Assembly (NCBI GenBank): GCA_022316685.1
Contig: JAKJHU010000030.1
Span: 17,192,018-17,256,017 of the forward strand
From: Progne subis subis
Lineage: Eukaryota > Chordata > Aves > Passeriformes > Hirundinidae
Length of the DNA stretch: 64,000 bases
Direction: 5' to 3'
Under the pieces are notes generated by a model. That model had not been told where the DNA came from, searched no databases, and saw only the letters and a list, made by a program, of their open reading frames with translations. Each line of letters opens with the position of its first letter. Within the stretch, counting starts at the first letter, position 1. The position numbers were made by a program, and so were the translations under genes. This document shows, in pieces, positions 33,626 to 47,645 of the stretch.

Positions 33626-35869
33626 GTTTTCAGAAAAGTTTAGATGCTGCATTATAGACCAACAGGAGGGACACAAGGTTTTGCACATACGCCCCTTTCA
33701 ACAACTTAAGAAAAAAAAAAAAAGGAAAACTAAACAATACTTGAGATGCTTGTATGGCAGAAGAGGATACTCACAGAAAACTAGCATTCAGCATGAAAAT
33801 TTATATTTCATCCACTTACACAAACGTGTTGTGCAACAAACCGTTACTTTGGCTTACTGGAACATTAAAATAAACTATCATAATCTTCATTCCTGCATCT
33901 TAAAGCTCAACACAGAAAAAAACCCTGCAAACTGAACACCAAGTACAAGGGACTTTTTTTAGACAAATCAAAAAATTAATTTAAATATTGCCAAAAAAAC
34001 TTTTTCACTTACAGAAACAAGATAAAGAAAATAACTGTTGGATAACCAGAAGACAAATAAGGAATTTCAGTAAAACAGAGATAGGACTTCTTTAGTTGTT
34101 TAATTTAGACTTAGGTTTTAGATTGTGGTTGGTTGCTTTTTTTGGTAATGGAGCAGGGGATAGAGCTGTGGTACTTCAGTCCAAGTGAGCAAGTCCTGTG
34201 TCTGCCTTTAAATTATATTGGCATTTGCTCTCCATTGCATGTTTAACTTCCCCATGACTACAGCATTGCTGTTTTGCCACAGTAGATGCTTCCTCTGTTA
34301 TTATGCTGTTAACACCCATCTGTGAAGTGTTCCTGAATACCACCAGAGAGATTCAACAGCTTATTTATCTAAGATATATAGATGATATAATTTATTAGGA
34401 ATATGACAGTTTAACAGACAGTTCTGGCTCAATATCATCCAAACAGAAAATAAACCATGCCCTGTTCCAGGAAGTTTGCAGCAGTGCTCATCCACTTGCA
34501 CAATACAAACAGTAAGACAAGGAAAGGCCAGCAGGGCTTTCCCACTCCCATTATTAGTGGTGTAGCAGCAGCTCTGAGCAACACCAAGAATCCACAGTGC
34601 TATTTCCCTAATGCTTGAACAGAGGAGTCATGCCTTATAATCTAAATTTCTACTCAGGGTAAAACCAAAACAAAACTAAATCACTTTCCTCAGGACTGTA
34701 CTAGGTCATATGAACAGCAAGGAACTTCTAACACAAAAAAAAAACCAACAATAACAAAAAAAACCAAATAACCCAGACACAGAAAAGTTAGTCACTTACC
34801 ATCTAAAAGATCTTTTTACTGTTTTTAGTAAGTTCTAACTATCAGCTGCTCATCAACAGTATCAAAAATTGGGAGCAGAAGCCCTAGTTACCTGTCTGAT
34901 AAGTAAAACTCTAAGATGAACTTAGACCTAAGCTGATTATGCTATAGCTATGGAAGTATCCCATACAGCATTCTCTGCTGCTCAGAGACAATGGATGTGT
35001 TTACTTCAGACTGCTAAGAACGCAGTTTCAGTTTTTAAAAGCCTGAAAAGCCCTTCCAATGGACACCAGCAGCAGTAAGTTTTTCCACAGGCTCAGGGCT
35101 GAGCAGTTTCTATCTGACAGTCGGGCAGTTCCCTTTAACTTCTTCCCCCCAGGGGAAGTGCTGCCCCACTGCGCAAATCTCAGCAGCGGCAGCTCCCTCC
35201 AGTCTTAACTCATCCACAGAAGGAGGCAGGACTTTCCAAAGGGTGACTCCATGAGAGCCTTGGGACAAGCAGCAAGACCTTCTGTCAAGGAGGATAGAGG
35301 AGCTCTGCTTCTGCCAGAGGAACTGTCACAGAGCACTGAGACTCTTGAAAGTGCCTCCAGATTGTCCAGGAGTTCTGCAAGCTCCACCTACACAAAGATT
35401 TGCAATAATTGTTACAGCTACAGTTAAAAAAAGAAGAGGGCAGTGTATGAAGAAGCTTCTTCCAATCAGCTATACATTGCAGTAGTACAGTTTTGAAATT
35501 ATTCAATTATATGTTGTAAAAACATGGTTGATTATAATACTAAAAGCAATTGTATCAATCATTAGCTGTCCAAAAAGGAATAATCTAACCATGCTGTTTT
35601 AACCTGGGATCTCAAATGTTTATTGGGTAGCATGTGAGATGCAAAAACATATAAAAATTACAGAATACAGGGTAACAAACACGAGAGAGATAAGATGTCC
35701 AGGAATGTCCAGGTTCAGCTCCTGTTGTGTGTATTCAACAGCTTTGTCCAACAGGCAGGGAAATAAACCCAAAAACCCATGAGCTATACAAGGTCTTAAT
35801 TCCTGGATTGCAATTTAATGGCACCAAGCCTCAACAGCTGCACAGTATTTCTTTTCAGTGGTTTCTCAA
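33626..35869. other. Non-coding stretch, no gene recognised
   Basis: AT-rich, with an A-run near 33710. A GC-richer patch at 35070-35390 contains overlapping minus-strand open frames (60 and 73 codons) and an AG acceptor-like site near 35391. I cannot assign it to an exon or a repeat. Confidence 0.55.
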
Positions 35870-35871
35870 AT

Positions 35872-36135
35872 TAATTCCATGATCAACTGAAAGGAGGCAA
35901 GCTGCATCAGAGGAAGTTCAGATGAGACACTAAAGAAAGCTTCTGCACTGAGGGGATTTCTGGTCACCAGAACAGGCTCCCCAGGGAAGTGGTCATGGCA
36001 CCAAGCCTGACAGAGTTCAAATAGTGTCTGGACAATGCTCTTAAAATTTAGTGGTAGGGAGTCCTGCAAGGAGCAGAGAGCTGAACTTGATGTTCTGTAT
36101 GGGCCCTTTCCAACCTGAGACATTCTACGATTCTA
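35872..36135 (+). repeat. CR1 LINE 3' fragment
   Basis: Diverged CR1 end. It contains 'aacaggctccccagggaagt', 'gtcatggcaccaagcctgac', 'agagttcaaatagtgtctgg' and the terminal 'gggccctttccaacctgaga' with 'cattctacgattct'. All of it is 3' UTR and the end of ORF2, without coding capacity. Confidence 0.85.
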
Positions 36136-39100
36136 AGTAATAAAACTGCAGTTATGTAGTCAAGTAGTAAGCTGAACACTAACAAGAACTAAAGGACTGT
36201 ATGTCTATAGTTCAAGTGCCTATAGAGCTAAAAAACCAATAACCCTCCCTTCACAAAACCTAAAATTATCCTTTAACAAGTATTTAAGAGTTCTTCTCTA
36301 AGTCAGGAAGTGAAATAAGCAACATCTGACATTAGCCTAATAGAACAGACCACAAAAACCTTAGTATGAATGTCCAGTCACCTGTCTCAACAAGCACAGC
36401 TTTTCAGGTCAAATGTCTTTCTGATGAGAAAAGTTTACATATTTTGCTGCCCTGTTTAAAAGTGACTTTCCAAAATGTCAAAACAACCCTTAAATTAATG
36501 CCTTTGATTTGAAGGCTCATTAGACAAACAGAATTAAACAGTTCATGTTGTCCTGAGCAACTATTTACAGGTAAGGAAAAATAGCAGCTTTACCTTCATA
36601 AACAAATCAGCATGGCTGAATTCTCAAGAACACAGTTTACTAAATAAGCCTTTAAAGCAAATTCAAAACTTACTTATTTTTAAACTACTCTATTAACTGT
36701 TGCAGTAGGACTACTACCAGTAAAGGAAGGATATTTTGGAAGAGCTCAACACTGAATTCTACTTGATTACAGTGAAAAAGTCTCATCACTGATCATTTGC
36801 AGATTACTACGATCTTTGTTCAAGGTTTAACTTATTTTACATCTACTGTGGGAAAAAAAGCTACCACATTATGTTTCCTCAGCATAGACACATTATTTAC
36901 ATTGATAACACACACTATTAAACTTTTAAAAACAAAGCATCGCATAAAAGCTTCTGACATCTCAATCTATTCCTGTGCTATTGCAGAGAGGCACATTAAA
37001 CAAGCCCCAAGATAAAACACAGCACATAAAGACAAGACAGCTCAGTTCAGCCTAAAACAAGTCAGTTATTCCTGTCTTTTGCCTTAGACACCATCATTAA
37101 TGCAAAATAAATGCATGCTGGTAGAATATCAGCATCATGATCAGAATTTCTACCACATCACCTTGAGCGTCAGAATCACATCAAGTACACTTAACCTCCA
37201 TGTACTAAAAGCCATTTACACAAACCCACTTCCACATGGATGAGAAGTCAATTCAAGAGGCTCTGCTGAATTTACAGACAAACCTACAACAATATATTTA
37301 GAGTAACCATACCAAAGGAAATTGTTTTTAACTTGTGGCACAAATGGGAAGTACAGGTGGTTTCAGTTGTCAAAAAGACAATTTTTCTTCACATATTTAC
37401 ATTCTATAACATCACTGTGGCAGATTATTCTTTTACCCCTGATGTTCCCACATTACCCTGCTGTTGTCATCTGGTGGGGTTTGCATTGAAAGCTTTTAGA
37501 AGTATTTGTAATGTCACCACTTTCTATGTTGGTTACATAGGTTTCCTCAAACAAACAAATCAACCCTTCTGAAAGCAGCCATTAAAAGCTACACATTTAT
37601 AAAACCTATTTCCTTGTTTAATAGAGGAAACATTTAGCACTGAGCAAAACAAAACAGAATCTAGCTTTCTTAATATTTCTTGCAGCTTGTTTGACTTTAT
37701 ATAAACTTCCCCACCAGTCAAAACCAAGCAGAATTCTGTAAACACATGGAACAGGGCCTTACTCAAATACAGTATCTCTTCTGCATGAGATCCTTTACTT
37801 CAAACCTTTTTTTAGGCACACAGATATGGAGACAACAAATATTCCTGCTCTTTTTAAATTTAACATATATTAAGGGAATTACACAAAAAGACTAACATTG
37901 TTACTGAAGAAATTTTAAAGATTCTTCACAAGAGGAAGCAAAACATTTAAAGATGTGTCAGCCAGACAAATGTTACTTTCATAAGAGCTATACAAGCCAC
38001 AACAAAGAGCTCTCAAAATTAATAAGAAAATGGCAGGTATGCATTTACTTCCACTTTGTAAACATAATACTGAAGGTGTTTTCGTATTTATTAAAATTAG
38101 CATAAACGCAAAACCTGTTAATCCACCCACAGTGCAATATCAGTACTGGAACAGAGACTTCACAACATGTTAATCAGCTTGCTCAAGACATCTCCCCAAC
38201 ATCATTACAGGGGAACAATTCTAAGTTGCATGGAAAGATTTTTAAATCTTCAAGCATGCAGACAAGTTCAAGTTGCATCTAAGACATAACAATAAAATGA
38301 GAGTGAATAATTATCAGAGATTATACATGAAGGCAGAAGACAATTATCTAGATCTTTTCTGAACAACTGATAATCTGGAAAAATAATCCCATAGAAGTTA
38401 AGTTAGCGTAGTGAAAAAGAACAGCTAATACAAGAAAAATAGGGCAAACACTGAAATGTTACTTATCCTTCAGTGTCTATGATAACGGACAGTTGAAACA
38501 TCATAAGCAAAAGAAACACCACCTGGATAAAAGGGGCATGCACATCTTCCACAACCATTTGGGCTGCACCACACCAAGGACCAACCGGGTTAAAATTTTT
38601 ATCTGGGCAGCGGTGATGCAAGACACAGACACGCTCTGCCCCAAGGGATGCAGCATCTGTGTATCACATTCTCTTTTCAGCACAGTCCCAGAGTTGGACA
38701 CCTGAGCTGAGAACTTGGGTCAGAACTAAAATGCAGTACAGCTCAGCAGGCTCTCAGCTCCTGTCTTCCCAAATCAAGGTTACTGCTGGAAACAGTGAAA
38801 CTGAGTTGGTGCAGCACTACCCCAAGCTAAAAAAGGACTTAATTCTGTATTTCCTTTAGGATCAGTAAGACAAATACTTTACCACAGCTGCAGATAAAGA
38901 ACTACTTCATAGAACTACCCAGTTTCACTCAGCATGGCCATCCTGTTAAACTTCTCTCTCTGAGAGAGATGAGATGATGGGCTGGAAGAGGAAGCCGAAG
39001 TAGGAAAAGAGACAGAAGACTTCAACTCTACACTAATGAGCTTTTCAGTCTTCTGCAGAGGGCAAGCTATGTACCCAAATTTAGAGAAAGGCACAAATTG

Positions 39101-41000
39101 CTTATTCATATCATATACAATCAGAATAATCCAAAGTATTATCCTAAAAGTTACTATCAGATAATTATAGTGTGGTTCAAAACTTATGTTGGCAATACAG
39201 TGCTTTGGTACCTCAAATAGTGGCACACTACATGCCAGAGGTTTTTTTATTCCTGTAAACTGAAGGTCATACACTTTCAAACCCAGTATTTAGGAAGGAA
39301 TCTCATATGCATTTTAGCTTCAGGAACTGTAATTTTACAGGCAACAAAATTCTTGAAATTATCTCTCAGAAATAGCCATACTATGCAAGTCATCTTTATA
39401 TTAAAAAAAAATACTAAAAAAAGTCAAATGTTGTTTTTACTATATCATTCTGACAGATGAACATTGCTGACTACCACACGCTTTCAAAACTTTCCTATCA
39501 TTAATCTAGGTTTGGCAGAGTAACCAAACCAAGCATTTTAATATTCTCTTCAACAGCTACAAGAAAGAACTTTATAAAGTTATCCTTGACTGCTTATACA
39601 ATTTAGCCAAATTAACTGGCAAGTGAAGATTAATAAAACATCTGTAGACGCTTATGCCATGAAAGCTTAATGTTTTCTTATTGGCTAGGATGCGTTTCTT
39701 TCCAGATTCATCCTTGAACCCAGCCACATCACCTCATTTGGGCTAAAAAGCCTCTATTGACAGAAGTTTAATGAGCCCTCCAGCTCAAGTGGCAGCAGTA
39801 AAGAGAGAGGTAAGATCCAAGCTTTATAGGAAGTGTACAGTAAGGTCTAATTACAGAGGAAAACTGCTATTTCATCTACTACCTTAAGTATTTGAGAAGT
39901 GAGCTGTAGCTCTGGTACCCACTATCAGTGTGCACATGATTTACCAAAGTCACGACATTCAAATGTCCTAAACTCTCAGGTTTCCTTTTGATTGCTCTGT
40001 AATACTGTAGCACAACTTATGGGCTGGCAAACTCCTTTTAAGTGGTCATAGCTCTTCACTGACAGTCCTATTATTGTTCTGTACCTAAAAGCAGCCTGCA
40101 CATGACATGGTGTATCTGGGAATCACAAGATATCCTTAGTTTTATTATCCTACATTCTTCTTGGTGAAAACTAGGCCTCAACAAACATCCATTGAATAAT
40201 TACAAGCACATTAATGGCATCTTCCAAAGCATCTGGACTTCTGTTAAGGCTTCCTTTTTTCTCTCTCCAGACTCTGAAGCACTATATCTGAAGTTTCATT
40301 GTTTGCACTATCACACTTCAAATAATATTTATACAGGACACAGTACAGACACTTTGTATTTGTCTCAGCTAAAAAGGCAAACAGACTACGTCTAACATAT
40401 CATTACAGGAAAAAAAAAGTTTTTTCCTATTGAAAGAGCAGGAATTTAATCAATTTGTATTCCAATTTAAACACCCACACATTATCCCCTGCTACTCAGT
40501 CTTTTGTATGGTGAGCTACAGACAATTATAAAGAAAAAATATTGCATGAACTACTTCTTGCTTTCAACAGATCAAAATACTTTGTACTCCTTGGCCTAAA
40601 ATATTATGGAAAACAAAGAAATATTCTATAAGCAAAGAAACCCAAGCAAGTGTTTACCAGTTAGTAGTATCTTCTTACAGTCTTAACAGAGAACTCTCTT
40701 CTTCAGATTACTGATGCAGCAGCTCGTCCTCACAATCTGAAAAAAACAGAAGAAACCCATTAAACGTAAACAATACACAGTATTTCAATCACATAAACCA
40801 GTGCCAGGGGTAAATCAAAGTTAATCCTGCAGTGCCAAGGAACCTACATAATCCTTTAGGAATGCAAATGAAACGTGCAGATTTCAAAAACACTCGGTGA
40901 TTTTATGGAAGTGACATTACAAGAAAGCAGAGAAGCATCCTTACAAACTCTTCTGAGAGTCAGTAAGGCTATTATCTAGCCATGATCACAAGCATCAGAA

Positions 41001-41116
41001 ATAGAGCATTGCATCTCAGCATTACCGAGTTAAGTTACATATAGTTACAGCACAAAAAATAGAGCATTACATCTCTGCATTACGGAGCCGAGTTACACAT
41101 AATTGCAGCAGAAAAA
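41001..41116. repeat. 58-bp tandem duplication
   Basis: Two diverged copies with period 58. 'atagagcattgcatctcagc' at 41001 aligns with 'atagagcattacatctctgc' at 41059. Both units then carry 'attac.gag' with a 'gagt' or 'gccgagt' variant, 'agttacatatagttacagca' versus 'agttacacataattgcagca', and an A-run. Confidence 0.9.
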
Positions 41117-42760
41117 AGTAGGTCTCAGTTCGAGCTTTATTTACAGTGTCACATACTGCACACAGGGAAAAATACTTCATTGCTATGGTTTTCATCAGTT
41201 AAAGAAAATTGCCACCAGTCAAAGTTTTCACCTATCTGAACTTCTCCAGGATTACTAGGATTTTCTGCTTCAAAACAACGTTTCTGGTTTAGAAAATTCA
41301 GTATTTGTATGGTCAGATAACACAGCATTTCCTAGGGAAATGCAGCACTGAGATTCCATTGCAAGCATTTGGAGGGTATTTCAGCTCATTTAGAGTAGGA
41401 TTTATATAGCAAGCAGCCTACCTTTTTTAGCACAGTAACTGGATGATGAACTGCCCAGAACTGGTACCTTCCTCTTGTGATGAAAGGTTCAGAAGTCTTT
41501 TCCCTTTGACATTTTGTAGGCTGCTTCTCTTTCAAGGATTTCAGCTAATTTAAATACTTGAGTGTTGTCACTTAACCTGCCTCCAATAAAACCACTGCTG
41601 CTCCTGCCCTAGGTGTTCCTGGTACCAGAATCCTTCTTTTTAGTACCTCATGTCTCAAAGTTTCTTTTAAAGAATGATCTTCCCATTTTGTCCTCCAATT
41701 CTCTTTCTGCTTCTTAAAGCAAAGTCAAGCATATTCTGCAATGCATCTGTTTTTAGCACAAACTTGGTTTAGAAATATAAAAACCCTGTCATGTCATTTC
41801 AAATCCAGCTGAAGAGGCATGAAATATTCAGAGTTAATTTGTATTTAATCAGCTATCAGCAGTTCCTCTTATACCAGGTAATCCCGATTAACGAGCATTT
41901 AACAATAATATGTTGCTTTGCAGTCAAATTTCTATCACAAACACCATAATATTACTGATTTGTCCCAGCTTGGGAAGGGTGGAGGGAAGAGCAAGAATTA
42001 TAAAGTATCAAGGCTGGGGAATGATTTTAGTCACAGTGAAAATTACCATCAAAGAATGCCACCCATTGCCTCCTGCCCTCTCTGCCAAGGAAAAACTTGC
42101 AACCTGAAAAGCACAGCTAGGAGAAAAGAAGGCAAGAACTCTGATATACTACGCAAAATACAATGGCCAAATAAAACCAAGGGATCCTATTCACAGCTAC
42201 ATCAATGCAAATAATTGCAACAGACAGCTGAAAAGCAAAAACAAAAAGAAGAATAATATTAACTAACGATAACTTTTGCCAATTTGTGTTAAGGCAGCAC
42301 CTAAGATAAGCAATTGCCAATCAAGTTAATGTGTTGGTGTTTTGGTTTTTTCTGCAAATGTTGTAAGAAGCACTATTTCTCTTTCTTGCAGAAGGGGAAA
42401 TCTAAAAAAAAAACCCAAAACATTCACTCCATTAATGCATAGGCTTTGTTTTAACAATTGTTCTGCCACTCTATTCAGTCCCTTTCATTCATGGACCTCT
42501 TGCCAGACAACTGTATAGGTTAACAATTATCTTATAAACTGAATGGAAGCCATAAGATCATTTCATTCATACTGCTTGGCAAGAGCTGAGCAGAGCAGTT
42601 CTTTCACTGCCTACAGTCCATAACAGGATTGTATGTCCTGCTGCCCAAGTGACCAGTTAAGAAACTCAACAAGCTCCTTCAATACACTCAATCAAAACCA
42701 CTTCCTTCTACACTGCTGCACTGCAGTACAAAAAGCTTCTTATTCAGCACCAAAAATGGA

Positions 42761-42775
42761 TTTTTTTTTTTTTTT
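42761..42775. repeat. Poly(T) run
   Basis: Fifteen consecutive T on the plus strand. Confidence 0.9.
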
Positions 42776-43253
42776 CCAAGCATGATTGATCATTTCATTA
42801 AACAGAAAAACTGTTATATTTCTGCTGTTCCACTGGCAGGACACATAGTATCATGTTGCCAAATTCGAATGGTTAAATCCCCTTGTAACTACTGAAACCA
42901 TAAGCAGGATTTTGGTTTTATGAAAGGAATACCTAAGTCCACTGGAGACCTTTTCGCCCTCTTATGTCTTGCACTGCTCCCACTCCTGGCTACTCAGCAT
43001 TTCCTACTCTGTCCTTCCTCCTCCCTGACAACTCATTGCTGCAGACTGGCTTCAGATGAGAAAGGGAAGCAAGTGCCAGCAGCAAGAGCTGTGGAGCAAT
43101 TCTGGATGGGAGAATTCCACCTGGTAGAACTGCCATATGTTACAGTGGATTGAAGAGATGATGGAAACATCCAGAAAACCAGTGGAAGCACATCATCTGC
43201 CAGCACAGGGCAGAGAATTAAGCCTGGTGTGATAGGACCTGGAGAGGAAGGAG

Positions 43254-43293
43254 GCTGCTGCACAGGAGCACAGAAGCTGCTGCACAGGAGCAC
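43254..43293. repeat. Short direct repeat (18 bp, twice)
   Basis: 'gctgctgcacaggagcac' occurs twice, separated by 'agaa', in a slightly GC-richer patch. Confidence 0.9.
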
Positions 43294-46200
43294 TGGGCAG
43301 CACTGCACACAGAAAGGACAAGGGTATTGAACTGGGAGCACACGCAGAAAAAGCTGTAGAAAGTGTGGCCTCTTTGGAAGATCTCTACAGCTTTCAAGGC
43401 AACAAGTACTTATATATGATCTAGATTAATCCAGTTCAGTTCATAAAACCTGTCAAGAGATTTTTTTTTTCTTTTTAAATAATAGATCACCAAACTAACC
43501 TATGGCATAGATAGCATAGCTGAGAAAAAACAAGTTAGCTGCCATCTTAGTTTACAGACAAGATGCGTTCACAAACTAATTTTCTTTACTTCAATAGACC
43601 TTTGTGGAGTAAATTAACACTGTTTCTTTGACAGGCTAATGAGAATAGCAGGTGAACAACAAAAGAGTAAGCTCATTCCCAGGAGATATCCTTGCCTGCC
43701 CTCCACACACTGTGTTGGCATAGCTTTGTAGGATGATGAATTCAAAAGAAGGAAGCAGACAAACCTACTTGCTCCTGCTAAATTAGGGAGACTTCACCCC
43801 TTGATGTAAGCGACCATCCCTGACTTCATTAGTTTTGTCACTTAAGGGGAAGGTGGAATTAGTACAGCACCTGATTAAATCTTGTTCTCCATACAAAATT
43901 CATGCTCAAGAAAACCATTAACCATAAAGATGCAAAAAGCCTTCTGTGAATTGCACGGTGTTTGCTTTTTCCCTGATGTACGTGTTTCAACAGGCAGAGG
44001 CACAGCCAGTGCTTCTCAAGCCTCCAAGTTTCACACTCACTTGAGCTACAAGGAAGAAAACTGAGAAATTTATTAATGGCTACGTCCTCAGGAGAAAAGG
44101 GTAAAGCCACTAACACAGGGCTTAGTCGGTTTTACTGAGGGATTCAGGGTACTCCATTCAAGACAGGTTGCTGAAATACTGAGGCAAAGCCGGCAGTTAC
44201 TGTCAGATACAACCATGCCTACATAGGGCTTTAAGTTAAATAATTTTGCAGTCTTTGCCACCATTAAAGCAAGACTGACACAGTCCAGGTAAGGCCCATG
44301 TCAGAGCTGGCTACGTGTCTTCACAAGCAGGTAACAGGAATGACTTAGGGCTGAGTTGCAGAGGTCAGTCTGTCCGTAAGTTCTGCCCAAACCCTCATCT
44401 GCTGACCCAATAGCCCACATTTCAGGTCTCTACCTTGCTCCAGTCAGACAATTGCATCCCAAGGACACTACCAAAGTCACCATCTGGGGTGGCCTGAGAT
44501 GCCATTTCATTTCCTCTTTGTTTGGTAACCTACACAGCATCTTCAAAAGCCCAGACAAATGCAGATTTCACAACTTAATATGCAGGCTATTTCGAATCAA
44601 AAGCTCTGTCTGAATTCCATTTAGGAGTAACTCCACCTAGCCTTTATACCTAACACTGTTGTATAGGTATGAACCGCATTTAAAAAAATCACTTTACACA
44701 CATCATCTTTGCCTGTGCTTGATTTTGCTTAGTCCAAAACATAGAAAGCACAGGAGAGACAGTAATGTGGATATAAGGTGATGTATCCTCCCTAACACAG
44801 ATCACAACAGACTGCTAGACACAACAGCCCATCATAAGACACATCTAAAATGCTAAGCATACAAAATGAGCTGAAGAAAAAATAAGACATAAAGATCCAT
44901 AAAGATAATTAAGTGTCAGAGGGCTTATGGTAGCTTACAAACAATTCTGGTGTCAGATGTAATACAGCACACACATTGAGCAGTCAAAATAACCCCTGCA
45001 GAGCTTCTGGCAGGCTACTCTTCATCGTAAATAGCTATGCACAAAAGAGGGAGAAAGCAATACAACCAGTGTCCTACGAAAATAGAAAAATGTACAAATA
45101 CTAGAATTCACTAATAAGTCCACAGCAAGAAAACTGGAGAATTTTATACCTCACTAAAAAGATGCTGACTATTTTTTCTCCTTATGAACATATTCTGCCA
45201 AAAATTTAATTTGCAGTTGAAAATGGAAATTCTCCTGTGATTCGAGGAAATGGTAGTCTGAGAACTATTCAAAAATCCCCAGTCATTTGCTTCTGAGACA
45301 GTAAGTTGTAATTCCTTTATTTCCAGGACAGAAATGAAATCAGGTGTTTAAAATCAAAGAATTACACTAAAACTAAGTAGTTTTGAGCTTCAACAGTACA
45401 TCATGCTGTTAATAACACAGATGCTAAGACATATTCCAAGGTTAAAACTATTTGCTTCCAGAAGACTGCAGCTCTGCTTTCAAGTAACACCAGAGCATTC
45501 TAGTGACACCCTGACCATTTTCAACATCAAAGTATTCCTTTTTTTCCATTCACTAGAACGGCATGAGTTACAGCACTAACCATGCTAGCCCTTACAGGTT
45601 TGAGCTGCAAAACCACTAAATGTGGTTTAAAATGTACCTCTAGTATTTATTCATGAACTAGAAGCTAATTTTGTGAGTAAATTAGGATCATCCAGTTAGG
45701 TATGAGTTGCAAAGACAGAGATGGAAGACACACATAACCTTCCCTTGTCCCATGGCAAACATTTGGCAGAGGTTTAAAGTATTATCAGCCCAACACTCTG
45801 AAGTGTAATTTACCAAACAGAACACTGACCAGGCTTTTCCTCAGATAATTACTCCAAAGTCATAGAAAGGATTTCCAATTGTGAACACTTTCCCCTGTCA
45901 GTACCACATTGCAACTTTCAAACACTGGACTTGGTATTTTAAGTTCAGTACTGTGGCACAGTTTAGCAACTTCCCTTAAAAATACAGGTTTTCAAAATAA
46001 TTATAAGTATTACAGAAGGATTGAATTTTAGTGGATGACTATCCTTATCACTTTTTATTATTTATTAATTACAACTGGAAATAGTGTATGCTCCAATCCC
46101 AGTAGACTTTGCTCACACTGCAGAAGTTCTGACTCCCACCAGACTATTATTGACCTTCAAGCCCTAATTCACTCAGCTTCTTGGAGCACAGGAACCTGTA

Positions 46201-46969
46201 TCTGCATTCACTATAAATGCAGCAATAAGAAGAAAGTAGCTTTTGTGGGAAAACAAAACAAAACAAAAAAACAACCCCACAACCCTAAATTGAAACTGCT
46301 AAATACTTACCCCATTTAGCCATACAATAAGCGTATTCTTCCGTTTCAAAGATGCATGTGGAAGCAGTAAATATGTCAATCATTTAAATACCCTTATATT
46401 AGACAGGCTTAAAGTTTAACTGTGAGCAGAGAAGAACATATTTGATGCCAGACTTGAAATAACAGCGTGAGAATTTTCTCCAGTTCCCTTTTGAAACAGA
46501 ACTACTCTTCTGAGAATGACTCAACTCAGAGATGAAGAGGCAGGACACAGATGACATGCTCCCCAAATTAGTTATGGAGCAGGTTTCCATAGCAGGGTAA
46601 AAAGGGCACGTACTGAGACAGGACTAATCTTTTCCTATTTTTAATGAGAGGATAGTTTGGATAACTACAAAAGAGGACAATTAAGTTCAGATCAGGTAAC
46701 TTATAGAAACTTACAGAAGTGCAGAGTCCTTGCAGAAAGTCTGATAATTCTTATAATGAATATCAAGAGCAGCTCTTTTGTCTTAAAACGTTTTTGCCAT
46801 ACAGAGAAACAGGCACAAAGCACAACCTGGAATATTTCTTCACTCTGAAGTACAGATGCCAAATTTTTTGACGTCAGATCTCAGTTAGTGTATGTTTTTT
46901 CCCTGGATACACAACACCCAACTAAGGCACTGAATTACATTATAGAAACCAGGAATTAACTCATGGACC

Positions 46970-47640
46970 TGTTGAGGGTTAAGTTTCCTGTAGAGTTTCC
47001 ACACGCACCTCCCCCCCCCCCCAAGTTGCTAGGAGTCTAAATACTGATAGTTAGAGAGTGCTTAACCTGGACAAAGGAAGCTGATCACTTAGTTTTGGGG
47101 GAGGGAAAAAGCTCCTGGAGAGCTGAGGTGTGAGCTCACGGCTCTCAGTCTTCCGGGGAGCACGGATCGGGCGACTGCTGGCTGCCTGGAGTCCACAGCT
47201 AACGGAGGAGTTTGGTCCTGGGAATTCTACCATCTGTTGGAGTGCCCAGGAATTCGGAGTTTCTTCGCCGTCCTGCTGGATTTTGGGTCAGCCCGGGTCC
47301 AGCTGCTGCGGGTTCTCCGGCACTGCCCACTTCGTCTGCCAGGGCACCCCCCTGCCTGCCGAGGACAATCCACCGCTTCCAGCCATCAGCGCCGGAGCTT
47401 TCCACCGTTTGCCCTCGGGGTTCTTGGTTCTGTTTTACTGTTATTATAATTGCTGTTGTTTTTTGTCTGTCCTGTTATATTTACTAGTAAAGGACTGTTA
47501 TTCCTTTTCCCCATAGCTCTGACTGAAAAGTTTTTTTAATCTTCCAAATTATAATAACACGGAGGGAAGGATTTGAATTCCTCATTTCCTAGAGAGGCCT
47601 GCCTCTCCTTAGCAGACACCTGTCTTTTCAAACCAAGACA
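46970..47640. mobile_element. Solo LTR A (671 bp) with 5-bp target duplication
   Basis: Starts 'tgttgagggttaagtttcct' and ends 'gtcttttcaaaccaagaca' (TG...CA). Flanking GGACC at 46965-46969 and 47641-47645 is a perfect 5-bp target duplication, as expected for class III (ERVL-type) integration. It has a GC-rich, CpG-containing core and a C12 run at 47011-47022. No internal retroviral sequence remains, so it arose by LTR-LTR recombination. It shares most of its length with the reverse complement of solo LTR B (49511-50190). Open frames up to 128 codons inside are non-genic. Transcriptional orientation was not settled. Confidence 0.93.
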
Positions 47641-47645
47641 GGACC

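Larger units (their letters stand above)
36136..46969. other. 10.8-kb non-coding stretch, no gene recognised
   Basis: AT-rich sequence with no CR1 or LTR that I recognised. It includes a 58-bp tandem duplication at 41001-41116, a T15 run at 42761-42775 and a small direct repeat at 43254-43293. A 121-codon minus-strand open frame (38915-39280) looks like chance: no domain, no splice context and ordinary AT-rich composition. Confidence 0.6.

Noticed and set aside
34796..34812. Strong minus-strand donor 'GATG|GTAAGTGAC' as an exon end
   Set aside because: The donor is good, but the nearest AG is only three bases upstream and no plausible exon could be delimited.
35205..35506. Overlapping 60- and 73-codon minus-strand frames with an acceptor-like AG
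   Set aside because: Tested as a CYRIB 5' exon or a separate gene. Two frames compete, no donor is convincing and no similarity is seen.
38915..39280. 121-codon minus-strand frame
   Set aside because: AT-rich chance frame with no domain, signal or conserved motif that I recognise.
47130..47516. 128-codon plus-strand frame, and the 132-codon minus-strand frame at 49644-50042
   Set aside because: Both are the same stretch of the same LTR family in inverted copies. The shared peptide reflects LTR homology, not a gene.
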